A DNA stretch of 64,000 bases. Origin: an uncultured Devosia sp. GTDB taxonomy: Bacteria; Pseudomonadota; Alphaproteobacteria; Rhizobiales; Devosiaceae. The stretch is taken from the NCBI RefSeq assembly GCF_946479885.1, contig NZ_CAMLHM010000013.1, forward strand, positions 13,008 through 77,007. The letters are read 5' to 3'. Of the stretch, positions 51,879 through 61,564 are shown in pieces. Every line of letters begins with the position of its first letter. The stretch's first letter is position 1. Under the pieces are notes generated by a model. The model worked only from the letters and a program-made list of their open reading frames with translations. It made no database searches and was not told where the DNA came from. The translations under genes were made by a program, and so were the position numbers.

Positions 51879-52885
51879 AACGCCCTGTTGCCCGCCCCAC
51901 CGCTGCGGAGCCCGAAAGCACCGTGGCCAGCCGCGTGCCCCGCGCCTTCGCCCCAGCCAAGGTCGAAATTGCCGAGCCTGAATTCGACGCGCCCGCCGAT
52001 GAAACGCTCGTAGCACCCGCCCCGCGCCGCATGGGCTGGGTCGGGCGCCTGGCCTGGACGGCGGGCAGCGTTCTGGTTTCCGCCGGACTGGGGCTCGCTG
52101 CAGACCGGCTGGTCCGCGACCTCTTTGCCGCCAACGAGTGGCTGGGCTGGCTGGGGCTCGGCGTGCTGGCTGTTTTCGTCCTGGCCGTATTGGCGCTGGC
52201 GGCACGCGAGATCTTCGCATTGCGCCGCCTGCGCGTGCTCGACGCGCTCAAGCACGACGCGGCCCTTGCCACCGCCGACAATGATGCCACGAGGGCCCGA
52301 CATGTGGTCGACAGCCTTCTGTCTCTCTATGCCGGGCGGCCCGACCTGGCTCGGGCCCGCCAGACCGTGGCGGATAACCTGCCCCACCTCTTCGATGGCA
52401 ACGCGATGATCGAGCTGGCCGAGCGTAGCCTGATGGCGCCGCTCGATGCCCGGACCAAGGCCCTCACGGCCGCTTCCGCCCGGCGCGTCGCGCTGGTCAC
52501 GGCGGTGTCGCCACGCGCGCTGGTCGACATTGCCTTCGTCATCTACGAGAGCATTCGCCTCGCCGGGGCCATTGCGGCGCTCTACGGCGCCCGCCCAGGC
52601 TTCTTTGGCTTCTGGCGGTTGACCGGTGCCATCCTGGCGCATCTGGCCGTCACCGGTGGCCTGGTGCTCACCGATGGCATTGTCGAGCAACTGGTGGGCC
52701 AGGGCCTTGCCGCCAAGCTGTCGGCTCGGCTGGGCGAGGGCGTCGTCAATGGATTGATGACCGTGCGCGTCGGCATCGCGGCAATGCGTGTCGTCCGCCC
52801 CCTGCCCTTCGAGACGCAGCCGCAGCCCGTGGTCCGCGACTTCATTCCCGAACTGACCAAGCTCACAGGCGAAGCCGCCCAATAG
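51875..52885 (+). CDS. ycjF: YcjF family inner-membrane protein (TIGR01620/DUF697 type)
   Basis: A 336-residue protein with two adjacent membrane helices (about residues 53-75 and 88-112) and a C-terminal domain typical of YcjF (ALVDIAFVIYESIRLAGAIAALYGARPGFFGFWRL; LGEGVVNGLMTVRVGIAAMRVVRPLPF). The N-terminal 45 residues are Pro/Ala-rich. It follows ycjX with an ATGA overlap, the usual pair. No terminator was identified in the 116-base gap to the convergent ferredoxin gene. Confidence 0.9.
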   Translation: MKRPVARPTAAEPESTVASRVPRAFAPAKVEIAEPEFDAPADETLVAPAPRRMGWVGRLAWTAGSVLVSAGLGLAADRLVRDLFAANEWLGWLGLGVLAVFVLAVLALAAREIFALRRLRVLDALKHDAALATADNDATRARHVVDSLLSLYAGRPDLARARQTVADNLPHLFDGNAMIELAERSLMAPLDARTKALTAASARRVALVTAVSPRALVDIAFVIYESIRLAGAIAALYGARPGFFGFWRLTGAILAHLAVTGGLVLTDGIVEQLVGQGLAAKLSARLGEGVVNGLMTVRVGIAAMRVVRPLPFETQPQPVVRDFIPELTKLTGEAAQ

Positions 52886-53001
52886 CTATTGGGCATCCAG
52901 CACCTGTCGCTGCGGCTGTCGTGCGGCAACGGTGATCAAGCCACTGAAGACCGGCTCCGGCGAGGGCCGCTGACGCCTCAGCAAATTGATCGCAAGTCGG
53001 C

Positions 53002-53322
53002 TCAGTCCTTGGCGGCGCTTGGGGCCAGGGTCAGTTTGAGCCCGTCAATCGCATCACTGCACAGGATCTGGCAGCTCAGCCGCGAGTTGGAGCGAACATC
53101 ACCGACGCTGTCGAGCATGTCCTCTTCCTCGTCATTGGGTGCGCCAACGACGTCGAGCCAGTCCTTGTCGACATAGACGTGGCAGGTGGCGCAGCTCAGC
53201 GCGCCGCCGCACTCGGCCTTGATGTTGAGGCCCCAGTCCCGGATGACCTCCATGACGCGCCAGCCCTCGAGCCCTTCGAGCTCGTGGTTTTCACCCGCTT
53301 GGTCGGTAACATGGATGATCAT
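53002..53322 (-). CDS. Adrenodoxin-type [2Fe-2S] ferredoxin
   Basis: Electron carrier of 106 residues (start MIIHVTDQAG, ATG 53322). Cluster cysteines are C38, C44, C47 and C84 in [15 protein letters not shown]...LSC, the CX5CX2C...C pattern. The acidic stretch after residue 60 (APNDEEEDMLDSVGD) is typical of partner binding. It lies 80 bases downstream of the ferredoxin reductase gene, with two stem-loops between. A paralogue is at 59830-60150. Confidence 0.93.
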   Translation of the reverse strand: MIIHVTDQAGENHELEGLEGWRVMEVIRDWGLNIKAECGGALSCATCHVYVDKDWLDVVGAPNDEEEDMLDSVGDVRSNSRLSCQILCSDAIDGLKLTLAPSAAKD

Positions 53323-53340
53323 GGGCGCGTCCCTCAACAA

Positions 53341-53389
53341 CAGGGGCGTCCATACCCCTGGATGAGCCCTTCCCGCAAGGGAAAGGCTC
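53341..53389 (-). other. Two stem-loops between the ferredoxin reductase and ferredoxin genes
   Basis: CAGGGG/CCCCTG (53341-53360) and an 11-bp stem with one mismatch, GAGCCCTTCCC/GGGAAAGGCTC (53364-53389). Without a T-run, they could protect or separate the ferredoxin mRNA. Confidence 0.5.
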
Positions 53390-53402
53390 TGCACATTTCG
53401 GC

Positions 53403-54500
<1,098 letters not shown>

Positions 54501-55775
54501 TTAGGAAACGCGGCGAAGGAAGGGGCGTGTCCCGACCGGGACTTCGGTAGTGCCAACCGGCTGGTAGAAGATCGCCACTTCCGGGAGGCGGTTTTCGATC
54601 AGCGCTGCGCGGGTCGGCTCATGGGTCACGACCAGCGCATTGAAGCCGCAGCGCCGCATATGCGGAATCTGATCCTGCAGCACATCGCCTACAGCCCTGA
54701 TTTCACCGGCATACTTGTAGCGCTCGGCCAGCAGGCGCGCCGTCGAATAGCCACGACCGTCGCTGAAGGCCGGGAACTTGATGGCGATCGAAGCAAAGCG
54801 CCCAAGGTCGGCTCCCACATCCTCGATCCGATCACCCGGCACCACCAGCAGCCCCAGCGGGTGCGGGTTGGCGAGGAATGCCTCACGATTGGCGAGGAAC
54901 ACCGGAAGCGGCACATGCTTGTAGCCGGCCGTAGCCGGATCGCTTTCCTCGGTCCATTCGTGGAAGGGGTCGGCGATGAAGGCGCCGTCTTTCCACAGCG
55001 TATGGCGAGTTGCGGCGGTCATCGGCGAGGCGATCGCTCCGTTGAAATCGAAATGGATGCCGCACTCTTTCTTGTTGAGGCCGCGCCACCGTCCGGCGCG
55101 CGGATCCTCTCCCTCGGCGACAACCGAGGTGCAGGGCGCGCAGCCAATCGACTTGTAGCCCTTAGCGAACAGCGGATGCTCGGGCAAGCCGTGGTCGATC
55201 TTATACTGGTTGACGTCCGCATCGGAGAAGTAGGCCAGCGGATTGACCTTGATGCGGTTGTCGCTGGTCAGCTCGAAATGCGGCAGCACACCGCGTTCCT
55301 TGGTCTGGAAGCGCTTGCGACCGGTGACCCAGCCGCCATACATCTCGGTGATCGGCTCGAGCGGCTCGGTCTTGCGGATATGGCAGCAACTGTCGGGATC
55401 GGTCTCCCACAGGTCGCCATTGGGATCGAAGCGCTTCACGTCATCCGGATTGGGATGGATGGCATGGACGTTCATCAGGCCTAGATGCCGCTTCAGCGTC
55501 TCGACATAGTCGAGCGTCTCGGCGAAATGCTTGCCCGTCTCGAGGAAATAGACGGGCATGGACGGATCGACCTGCGCCACCAGATGCAACAGCACCGAGG
55601 AGTCGGCGCCGAAGGACGAAACGATGGCCAGATCGCCCGGCAGCACATCGCTGACCGCGTAGCGCAGCACGCTGAGCGCGTCCATTTCGTCGAACATGCC
55701 GTTGAGGGCCAGGATGCCCAGCGCGCGCAGCTTGTCATGCGCGGGCTGAACTGGCGCCAGTTTAGGCATTGCCAT
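54501..55775 (-). CDS. cysH: Adenylyl-sulfate-type reductase CysH fused to a DUF934 domain
   Basis: A 424-residue fusion. Residues 1-245 are a CysH-type reductase with PP-loop SSFGADSSV (53-61). Cluster cysteines C130 C131 and C212 xx C215 mark the [4Fe-4S] APS-reducing type, and the C-terminal catalytic Cys is in KKECGIHF (C238). After a short linker, about 265-424 match DUF934 (FPAFSDGRGYSTARLLAERYKYAGEIRAVGDVLQDQIPHMRRCGFNALV), normally a separate gene in this operon. The ATG at 55775 has an AGGAGG site and overlaps the cysI stop. Confidence 0.92.
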   Translation of the reverse strand: MAMPKLAPVQPAHDKLRALGILALNGMFDEMDALSVLRYAVSDVLPGDLAIVSSFGADSSVLLHLVAQVDPSMPVYFLETGKHFAETLDYVETLKRHLGLMNVHAIHPNPDDVKRFDPNGDLWETDPDSCCHIRKTEPLEPITEMYGGWVTGRKRFQTKERGVLPHFELTSDNRIKVNPLAYFSDADVNQYKIDHGLPEHPLFAKGYKSIGCAPCTSVVAEGEDPRAGRWRGLNKKECGIHFDFNGAIASPMTAATRHTLWKDGAFIADPFHEWTEESDPATAGYKHVPLPVFLANREAFLANPHPLGLLVVPGDRIEDVGADLGRFASIAIKFPAFSDGRGYSTARLLAERYKYAGEIRAVGDVLQDQIPHMRRCGFNALVVTHEPTRAALIENRLPEVAIFYQPVGTTEVPVGTRPFLRRVS

Positions 55776-57420
55776 AGAGGGCCTCCTTGAACGGCGCTTC
55801 GCCCAGGCGGCGATAGGCGTCGATGAATGTCTCGTCGGCGCTGGTGCGCCGCGCGATATAGGTATCGACCAGCGTCTCGATGGCGCCGGGCACTTCGTCA
55901 GCTTCAAAGCCGGGCCCGATGATCTTGCCCACCGAAGCGTGCTCGGTAGCGTCGCCACCCAGCGTGATCTGGTAGAGTTCGCCACCCTTCTTCTCGACGC
56001 CCAGAATTCCGATATGGCCGACGTGATGGTGGCCGCAGGCATTGATGCAACCGGAAATCTTGATCTTGAGCTCGCCGATCTCGGCCTGGCGCTTGGGCTC
56101 GGCGAACTTGCGCGAGATTTCCTGGGCGATCGGGATCGAGCGGGCATTGGCCAGGGCGCAGAAATCGAGGCCCGGGCAGCAGATCATGTCGGTGATCAGG
56201 CCCGTATTGCCCTCGGCAACGCCCGTGGCAACCAGCGCGTCATAGACGGCGCGCAGATCGGCAATGGCGACATGGGGCAGCACGATGTTCTGCTCATGCG
56301 TCACGCGCAATTCGTCGAAGGCGTAGCGCTCGGCGATATCGGCGATATCGTCCATCTGCTTGTCGGTCGCGTCGCCGGGGGCGCCGCCCACGGGCTTGAG
56401 CGAGATCGTGACCGAGGCATAGCCGGGTTCGCGGTGCGAATTGATGTTGTTGTCGAGCCAGCGGCCATAGGCCGGGTCGACGATCGACTCGTACGCGACG
56501 TCGATCTTGGTGGCCGCCTGGGCCTTGAACTGCGGCGGCGCAAAATAGGTCGTGATGCGGTCGACTTCCTCCGCCGGCAGGGTCAGCACGCCACCGCGGA
56601 CCTCGGCGAACTCGGCTTCGACCTGGCCCTTGATGGTCTCAAGGCCTTCTTCGTGCACCAGAATCTTGATGCGTGCCTTGTACTTGTTGTCCCGACGGCC
56701 ATAGCGGTTGTAAACGCGCATGATGGATTCGAGGTAAGCCAGCAGGTGCTCGTTGGGCACGAAGCTGTTGATCAGCTTGCCGATCATCGGCGTACGACCG
56801 AGACCACCGCCAACCCAGACTTCCCAGCCGATCTCACCGGCCGCATTGGTCGCCGCCTGGAGGCCGATATCGTGGAAACGGATGGCGGCGCGGTCGTTCG
56901 GCGCGCCGGTAATGGCGATCTTGAACTTGCGCGGCAGGTACGAGAATTCCGGATGCAAGCTTGACCACTGCCGCAGGATTTCTGCTATCGGGCGCGGGTC
57001 GATGATCTCGTCAGCAGCGGCGCCGGCAAAGTGGTCGGCCGTGACATTGCGGATGCAGTTGCCCGAGGTCTGGATGGCATGCATCTCGACCGAGGCCAGC
57101 TCTTCCAGGATGACCGGGATGTCCTTGAGCTTGGGCCAGTTGAACTGGATGTTCTGCCGCGTGGTGAAGTGGCCATAGCCGCGATCATAGGTGCGGGCGA
57201 TATGGGCGAACATGCGCATCTGCTTGGACGACAGCGTACCGTAAGGCACTGCAATCCTTAGCATATAGGCGTGGAGCTGCAGGTAGAGGCCGTTCATCAG
57301 GCGCAGCGGGCGGAACTGGTCCTCGGTCAGCTCGCCGGAGAGGCGGCGCTTGACCTGGTCGGAAAACTGCGCGGTGCGGCCCGCAACGAAAGCCGCGTCG
57401 AATTCGTCATATCGATACAT
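55762..57420 (-). CDS. cysI: Assimilatory sulfite reductase hemoprotein subunit CysI
   Basis: Siroheme and [4Fe-4S] enzyme of 552 residues that reduces sulfite to sulfide. Cluster cysteines are C415 and C421 (CCPGLDFCALANARS) and C458 and C462 (SGCINACGHH). No CysJ flavoprotein is encoded here, so electrons likely come from ferredoxin. The start MYRYDEFDAAF at 57420 has a GGTGAGG site and overlaps the DUF2849 gene; a GTG 12 bases upstream is less likely. Confidence 0.95.
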   Translation of the reverse strand: MYRYDEFDAAFVAGRTAQFSDQVKRRLSGELTEDQFRPLRLMNGLYLQLHAYMLRIAVPYGTLSSKQMRMFAHIARTYDRGYGHFTTRQNIQFNWPKLKDIPVILEELASVEMHAIQTSGNCIRNVTADHFAGAAADEIIDPRPIAEILRQWSSLHPEFSYLPRKFKIAITGAPNDRAAIRFHDIGLQAATNAAGEIGWEVWVGGGLGRTPMIGKLINSFVPNEHLLAYLESIMRVYNRYGRRDNKYKARIKILVHEEGLETIKGQVEAEFAEVRGGVLTLPAEEVDRITTYFAPPQFKAQAATKIDVAYESIVDPAYGRWLDNNINSHREPGYASVTISLKPVGGAPGDATDKQMDDIADIAERYAFDELRVTHEQNIVLPHVAIADLRAVYDALVATGVAEGNTGLITDMICCPGLDFCALANARSIPIAQEISRKFAEPKRQAEIGELKIKISGCINACGHHHVGHIGILGVEKKGGELYQITLGGDATEHASVGKIIGPGFEADEVPGAIETLVDTYIARRTSADETFIDAYRRLGEAPFKEALYGNA

Positions 57421-57730
57421 GACCGTCCTCACCCAGGTGCTGGCGGTCGTAGATCTCGCCGTTCAAAGTCAGGGGCGCGGTGGGACCCGCCGCCCTTATG
57501 CGTTCGCGCAGGCGCTTGGGGGTGATAACCCCTTGTTCCAGCGTCACTTCCTCGATCTCGAGGCTGATGACCCGGCCGCCCGCCTTGGTGGCCGCAAGCG
57601 CGGCATCGCGCTCGGCGGTCTCTTCCTTGGCGAAGAGGCGCGAGGCCTGCAGGTCCTCGACCCAGTTATTGTTGATATCGAGGTACACTGTGCCCCCCGA
57701 TGTCAGCTCGTTGCCCGTCAGAATTTCCAT
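57407..57730 (-). CDS. DUF2849 protein of the cys operon
   Basis: A 107-residue protein (TSGGTVYLDINNNWVEDLQASRLFAKEETAERDAAL) of a small family found between cysG and cysI in alphaproteobacteria. Its role is unknown; conserved synteny suggests support of sulfite reductase. It starts 8 bases after cysG and overlaps cysI. Confidence 0.85.
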   Translation of the reverse strand: MEILTGNELTSGGTVYLDINNNWVEDLQASRLFAKEETAERDAALAATKAGGRVISLEIEEVTLEQGVITPKRLRERIRAAGPTAPLTLNGEIYDRQHLGEDGHVSI

Positions 57731-57737
57731 TTTGCTG

Positions 57738-59129
57738 CTATGCTACCTTGAAGCTCATGCCGGCGAGTTGGGCAGCGTCTGCCCAGTCTCCGGCCTCAAC
57801 GGCTTCGCCTACGAAGATGATTGCCGGACCGTCGCTGAACGTCACCTGACATTCGATCAGGGACCGCAGATTGCCCGAATATGTTGTCATATTGGGGCGC
57901 CCGGCATTGACGACTATGCCCACAGGCGTGGTCGGGCTCGCGCCATGGGTGACCAGCCGCGCTGCGACATCGGATGCGATGGATTTGCCCATATAGAGCG
58001 CCAGGGTCAGCCCGGACTGCGCCAGCGCCGCCCAATGGGTGAGGTCGCTGTCATCGGCGCCATGCGCGGTCGCCATGATAAAGCCACTCGACACCTTGCG
58101 CAGGGTGACCGGCGTGGCCGTATCGGCGGCAGCGGCCAGCGCGGCGCTGATGCCGGGCACGATGCTGTAGTCTATGCCGGCTTTGCGCAAAGCGGATATC
58201 TCTTCGCCGGCGCGCCCGAACACCATCGGGTCGCCGGACTTGAGGCGGGCGACGCGCTTGCCCTCGCGGGCCAGCCGGACAATCAGCGTATTGATCTGCG
58301 CCTGCGAAAAGCTGTGGTGGCCCTTGGCCTTGCCGACATCGATGCGCTCGGCATCGCGGCGACCCATGTCGACGACGACGGATGGCACGAGCTGATCGTG
58401 CACGATGACATCGGCTTCCTGCAGCAGCCGCTGGGCGCGCAGGGTGAGAAGGTCTTCCGAACCCGGACCAGCGCCGATCAGCCAGACAACGCCCTTGGCG
58501 GTGGCCGAGACATGCTGGGTCAACAGGGCGTCCGCTGCGGCAGCGCCCTGCCCCTTGAGCTCGGCGGCTTCGATCTCGGGCGAGGTCACCAGCGCCTCGT
58601 AGAAGCGGCGGCGGGCGGCATTGTCGTGAATCAGGCTCTCAACCCGCTTGCGCAAGCCGCCGGCAAGGCTGGCGATTTTGCCGATGCGCGGCGACAGCAT
58701 GGCCTCGATGCGGGCGCGCACCAAGCGGGCCAGCACGGGCGCGTCGCCTTCGGTGGAGATGGCGATGGTCAGCGGCGCACGATCAACGATCGAGGGCGTG
58801 TAGAAATCGCATTCGGCGGGAACGTCGACGACATTGAGCGGAATGCCACGGGCGCGCGCCTCGGCCTTGGCCAGGTCGGCATCGGCGCTTTCTTCGGCGA
58901 TAAAGACGAGGGCGGCGCCATCGAGGTCATGGGGCGCGAAAGCGCGCTCGACCAGCTCGACCGCAAAGCCGCTGAACTCGGTCTCGATGTGACGGGAAAT
59001 AATCACGACTGATGCAGTCGTCTTAGTAACCAACCGGACTTTATTGAGGGCTTCTTCTCCACCGCCGACGATGACGATGCGCTGACCCTGAACTTTGTAG
59101 CTCAACGGAAATGTGTTGAGTTGGCCCAT
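57738..59129 (-). CDS. cysG: Siroheme synthase CysG
   Basis: A 463-residue trifunctional enzyme making siroheme for CysI. The N-terminal NAD-binding precorrin-2 dehydrogenase/ferrochelatase part has IVIVGGGEEALNKV. The C-terminal uroporphyrinogen-III methyltransferase part begins near residue 217 (VWLIGAGPGSEDLLTLRAQRLLQEADVIVHDQLV) and contains RLKSGDPMVFGRAGEE and VVPGISAALAA. First gene of the cys operon. Confidence 0.96.
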   Translation of the reverse strand: MGQLNTFPLSYKVQGQRIVIVGGGEEALNKVRLVTKTTASVVIISRHIETEFSGFAVELVERAFAPHDLDGAALVFIAEESADADLAKAEARARGIPLNVVDVPAECDFYTPSIVDRAPLTIAISTEGDAPVLARLVRARIEAMLSPRIGKIASLAGGLRKRVESLIHDNAARRRFYEALVTSPEIEAAELKGQGAAAADALLTQHVSATAKGVVWLIGAGPGSEDLLTLRAQRLLQEADVIVHDQLVPSVVVDMGRRDAERIDVGKAKGHHSFSQAQINTLIVRLAREGKRVARLKSGDPMVFGRAGEEISALRKAGIDYSIVPGISAALAAAADTATPVTLRKVSSGFIMATAHGADDSDLTHWAALAQSGLTLALYMGKSIASDVAARLVTHGASPTTPVGIVVNAGRPNMTTYSGNLRSLIECQVTFSDGPAIIFVGEAVEAGDWADAAQLAGMSFKVA

Positions 59130-59355
59130 TGGATTCCTAGTGGTGAACGCTGCGAAAATAATCCAAACCAGCCCATTGCAACAAGGCGTTGAAATTCAAT
59201 CGCTTTTATATTTCCCTGCGAGGGCCCTGCGTGGAACGTCCGGCGCAGCTTGGTCCGCAAGTCGCCAAATGAATCTTTCGCTGACGCACTGATAGAATAT
59301 TTTGCTTGCCAATATGCGAACGGGCGGACCGCCAGCAGGAAAGAGGGTCAACAAA

Positions 59356-59814
59356 ATGCTTCCGAATATCACCCGCACGCTGGTTGTTGCGGCCAGCCTG
59401 TTGGCCGGCCACGGCCACGCGTTTGCGCTGATGCCACTGGCGCAGCCGGAACCGTTCGCCGAGGTTGATCCCGGTCGCTCCGAACCGTTTGTGGGGTCTT
59501 GGGCCATCAGCATTCCAACCATGGAGGTGGGTGTGCCTGACACCATTCTGGCGACCTGCGAACTACCGGTCCGCATCCAGGCGGCAAACGACACCCACAT
59601 CTTCTCCCTGGGCCCACGCGAGACGGAGGCGGACGCGGCCATCGAACTGCAGAGACTGGATGGTGGCGCGATGTGGGAGCCCATCGCAGGCGGACCCAGC
59701 TTCTTCGCCTTCTGGATCAGCGCGGATGTGTTCTACCTGTACGATCAGGTTCCGAAGGCAGAGGCCGACTGGGGACTGCCCTACGTGTATCGGCGGTGTT
59801 CAGGCGCGAGCTGA
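59356..59814 (+). CDS. Small secreted protein of unknown function
   Basis: Not recognised. The 152-residue product has a signal peptide (MLPNITRTLVVAASLLAGHGHAFA). It has a predicted beta-rich body (VGSWAISIPTMEVGVPDTILATCELPVRIQAANDTHIFSL; FFAFWISADVFYLYD) with two Cys (TCELPV and RRCSG) that could pair. The GSWAISIP start of the body recalls small lipocalin-like or secreted sensor domains, but this is weak. ATG 59356 is chosen for the signal peptide. Monocistronic and divergent from cysG. Confidence 0.6.
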   Translation: MLPNITRTLVVAASLLAGHGHAFALMPLAQPEPFAEVDPGRSEPFVGSWAISIPTMEVGVPDTILATCELPVRIQAANDTHIFSLGPRETEADAAIELQRLDGGAMWEPIAGGPSFFAFWISADVFYLYDQVPKAEADWGLPYVYRRCSGAS

Positions 59815-59829
59815 CGGACGAGACCGCGG

Positions 59830-60150
59830 TCAGCCCTGACGGCTGGGCACGTGCACAACCAGCCCGTCCAGCGCATCCTTGACCTTGATCTGGCAGCTGA
59901 GCCGGCTCTGGGCTTTCACGTCGAAGGCGAAGTCGAGCATGTCTTCTTCCATGTTGGACGGGCCGCCGACGGTCTCGGTCCAGGCGTCATCGACATAGAC
60001 GTGGCAGGTCGCGCAGGTGCAGGCACCGCCGCATTCGGCAATGATGCCCGGAATGCCGTTCATGATGGCGGTTTCCATCACGGTCGCGCCGTTTTGCGCC
60101 TCGGTCTCGATACGCTCGCCGTCCTGCTGGACGAATGTGATCTTGGTCAT
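59830..60150 (-). CDS. Adrenodoxin-type [2Fe-2S] ferredoxin (second copy)
   Basis: A 106-residue ferredoxin from ATG 60150 ([15 protein letters not shown]). Cluster cysteines C40, C46, C49 and C86 lie in [16 protein letters not shown]...LSC. It has an extra Cys44 inside the loop, absent from the first copy. It is similar to FdxB/ISC-type and P450-partner ferredoxins; no isc or P450 gene adjoins it. The frame continues upstream into a palindromic repeat, which is not coding. Confidence 0.92.
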   Translation of the reverse strand: MTKITFVQQDGERIETEAQNGATVMETAIMNGIPGIIAECGGACTCATCHVYVDDAWTETVGGPSNMEEDMLDFAFDVKAQSRLSCQIKVKDALDGLVVHVPSRQG

Positions 60151-60238
60151 GGTCTCAGGGCTTGTTGTGTGGGACCGATATAGGGGATAGGCGCCGGGTT
60201 TGGAAGGCGGGGGGCTGGCAGCCGCAGAGCCTGCTATT

Positions 60239-60375
60239 CTTCTCCCCATCGGGGAGAAGGTGGCGCGCAGCGCCGGATGAGGGGGTGCGGTCATCGGCTC
60301 AGGGTCCTGGGTCCGCACTGGCCTCCCCCTCACCGACTCGGCTTCGCCGAGCCACCTCTCCCCGACGGGGAGAGG
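60239..60375. repeat. Palindromic element with inverted ends (family A)
   Basis: CTTCTCCCC-ATC-GGGGAGAAG on the left (60239-60259) and CCTCTCCCC-GAC-GGGGAGAGG on the right (60355-60375), each followed inward by GGTGGC/GCCACC. Same design as the element at 18937. It fills the 238-base gap between the ferredoxin and methyltransferase genes. Confidence 0.72.
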
Positions 60376-60388
60376 AACAGGTGCAACC

Positions 60389-61564
60389 TCAAAGCCCCAG
60401 CAGCCCCTCAAGGTAATGCCGCTCAATCCCGAACATCGCCTTCACTTCGGCGATCTGTTTCAGCACCGCCTCGCGGTCGCGCCCTGCCCGCCCGTCCTTC
60501 TCGGCGACGATCAGGTTGTTTTTGGGCGTGTGGGCGTCGGAGACGAATTCGAAGACCTTGGTGCGGTAGCCGTTGAGCTCGAGCAGCAAGGCGCGCAGCG
60601 TGTCGGTGACCATCTCGGCCTGGCGCTCGAGGAAGATGCCGTGGCGCAGCAACACGTCGAGCTGGGTGGCCGGCTTGCCCGCTTCCATCTGGCGCCGGAT
60701 CTGCTTGTGGCAGCAAGGGGCGACGGCGATGAGGGAGGCGCCGGCGCTGATGCCCTTGAAGATGGCGTCGTCGGTGGCGGTGTCGCAGGCATGGAGCGCG
60801 ATGACGGCGTCGCTGCCTGACGCGTCATAGTCGAGAATAGTGCCGGGCACGAAGCTGAGGCCGGAAAAGCCCGACGCGGCTGCGGTCGCGTTGCCGTCCT
60901 CGACCAGCTTGTCGCGCATCTCGACGCCGACCATTTCGGCCGGCCGCTTGGCGACATTGGCGAGGTAGTCGTAGAGCGCGAAATCGAGGTAACCCTTGCC
61001 GGCGCCCATATCGACGATAACGGGTTTCTCGGCCTTGATGGCTTGAATCAAAGGCGCGAAGATTTCGACCATCTTGTTGATTTGTCGAAACTTATCCTGC
61101 GCGTCATTGCGCACCTGGCCGTCCTTGCCGGTGATGCCAAGGGCGTGGAGGTATGGCTTGCCAGTTTCGGTCAGCGGTCGGTTCTTGGCGCGGTCATGAT
61201 CGGTGGACGGAGCCGCCCGGCCCTCGATTTCCGTGCGCCTGAGACGCGCCTTGTCGCCGTTGCGCTCGAAGCTCAGGTCGAATTCCGACGTGGCGAGCTG
61301 GGCGCTGCGGAACTCGTCCTTGAGCGCGGTACGCAGATGCCCCAGCGCTTCGGGCTGGATGAAATTTTTGATGATGTCGCGCGTCTTGTAGTGGAAGGTG
61401 AAGCTGAACTTCTCGCTCCCCTTGGCGACGATCTTCTTGACCTCGATCGATTTGAGGTCGGCCTCACTACCGTGATAGCCGCCCAGCTTGAGCTTGATCA
61501 GCGTGTTGCCGGCAAAGGCCGACTTCACCGCGCTCAAGAACTCTTCGATGCGTTCCGCGCTCAA
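60389..61564 (-). CDS. Class I SAM-dependent methyltransferase (Methyltransf_32-like)
   Basis: A 391-residue protein. The SAM-binding motif [19 protein letters not shown] lies in the second half, and the later blocks [12 protein letters not shown] and [11 protein letters not shown] resemble the Methyltransf_32 family. The N-terminal half ([39 protein letters not shown]) may bind RNA (inference). No ATG fits; the TTG at 61564 overlaps the prfC stop as TTGA, so translation is coupled to prfC. Substrate unknown, though the coupling hints at a translation link. Confidence 0.82.
   Translation of the reverse strand: MSAERIEEFLSAVKSAFAGNTLIKLKLGGYHGSEADLKSIEVKKIVAKGSEKFSFTFHYKTRDIIKNFIQPEALGHLRTALKDEFRSAQLATSEFDLSFERNGDKARLRRTEIEGRAAPSTDHDRAKNRPLTETGKPYLHALGITGKDGQVRNDAQDKFRQINKMVEIFAPLIQAIKAEKPVIVDMGAGKGYLDFALYDYLANVAKRPAEMVGVEMRDKLVEDGNATAAASGFSGLSFVPGTILDYDASGSDAVIALHACDTATDDAIFKGISAGASLIAVAPCCHKQIRRQMEAGKPATQLDVLLRHGIFLERQAEMVTDTLRALLLELNGYRTKVFEFVSDAHTPKNNLIVAEKDGRAGRDREAVLKQIAEVKAMFGIERHYLEGLLGL

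Noticed and set aside
55776..56147. N-terminal extension of the CysH frame into cysI
   Set aside because: The extension has Arg/Ser-rich shadow composition and overlaps cysI. The ATG at 55775 has an AGGAGG site.
60151..60426. N-terminal extension of the second ferredoxin
   Set aside because: The extra residues come from the palindromic repeat; ATG 60150 gives the normal family length.
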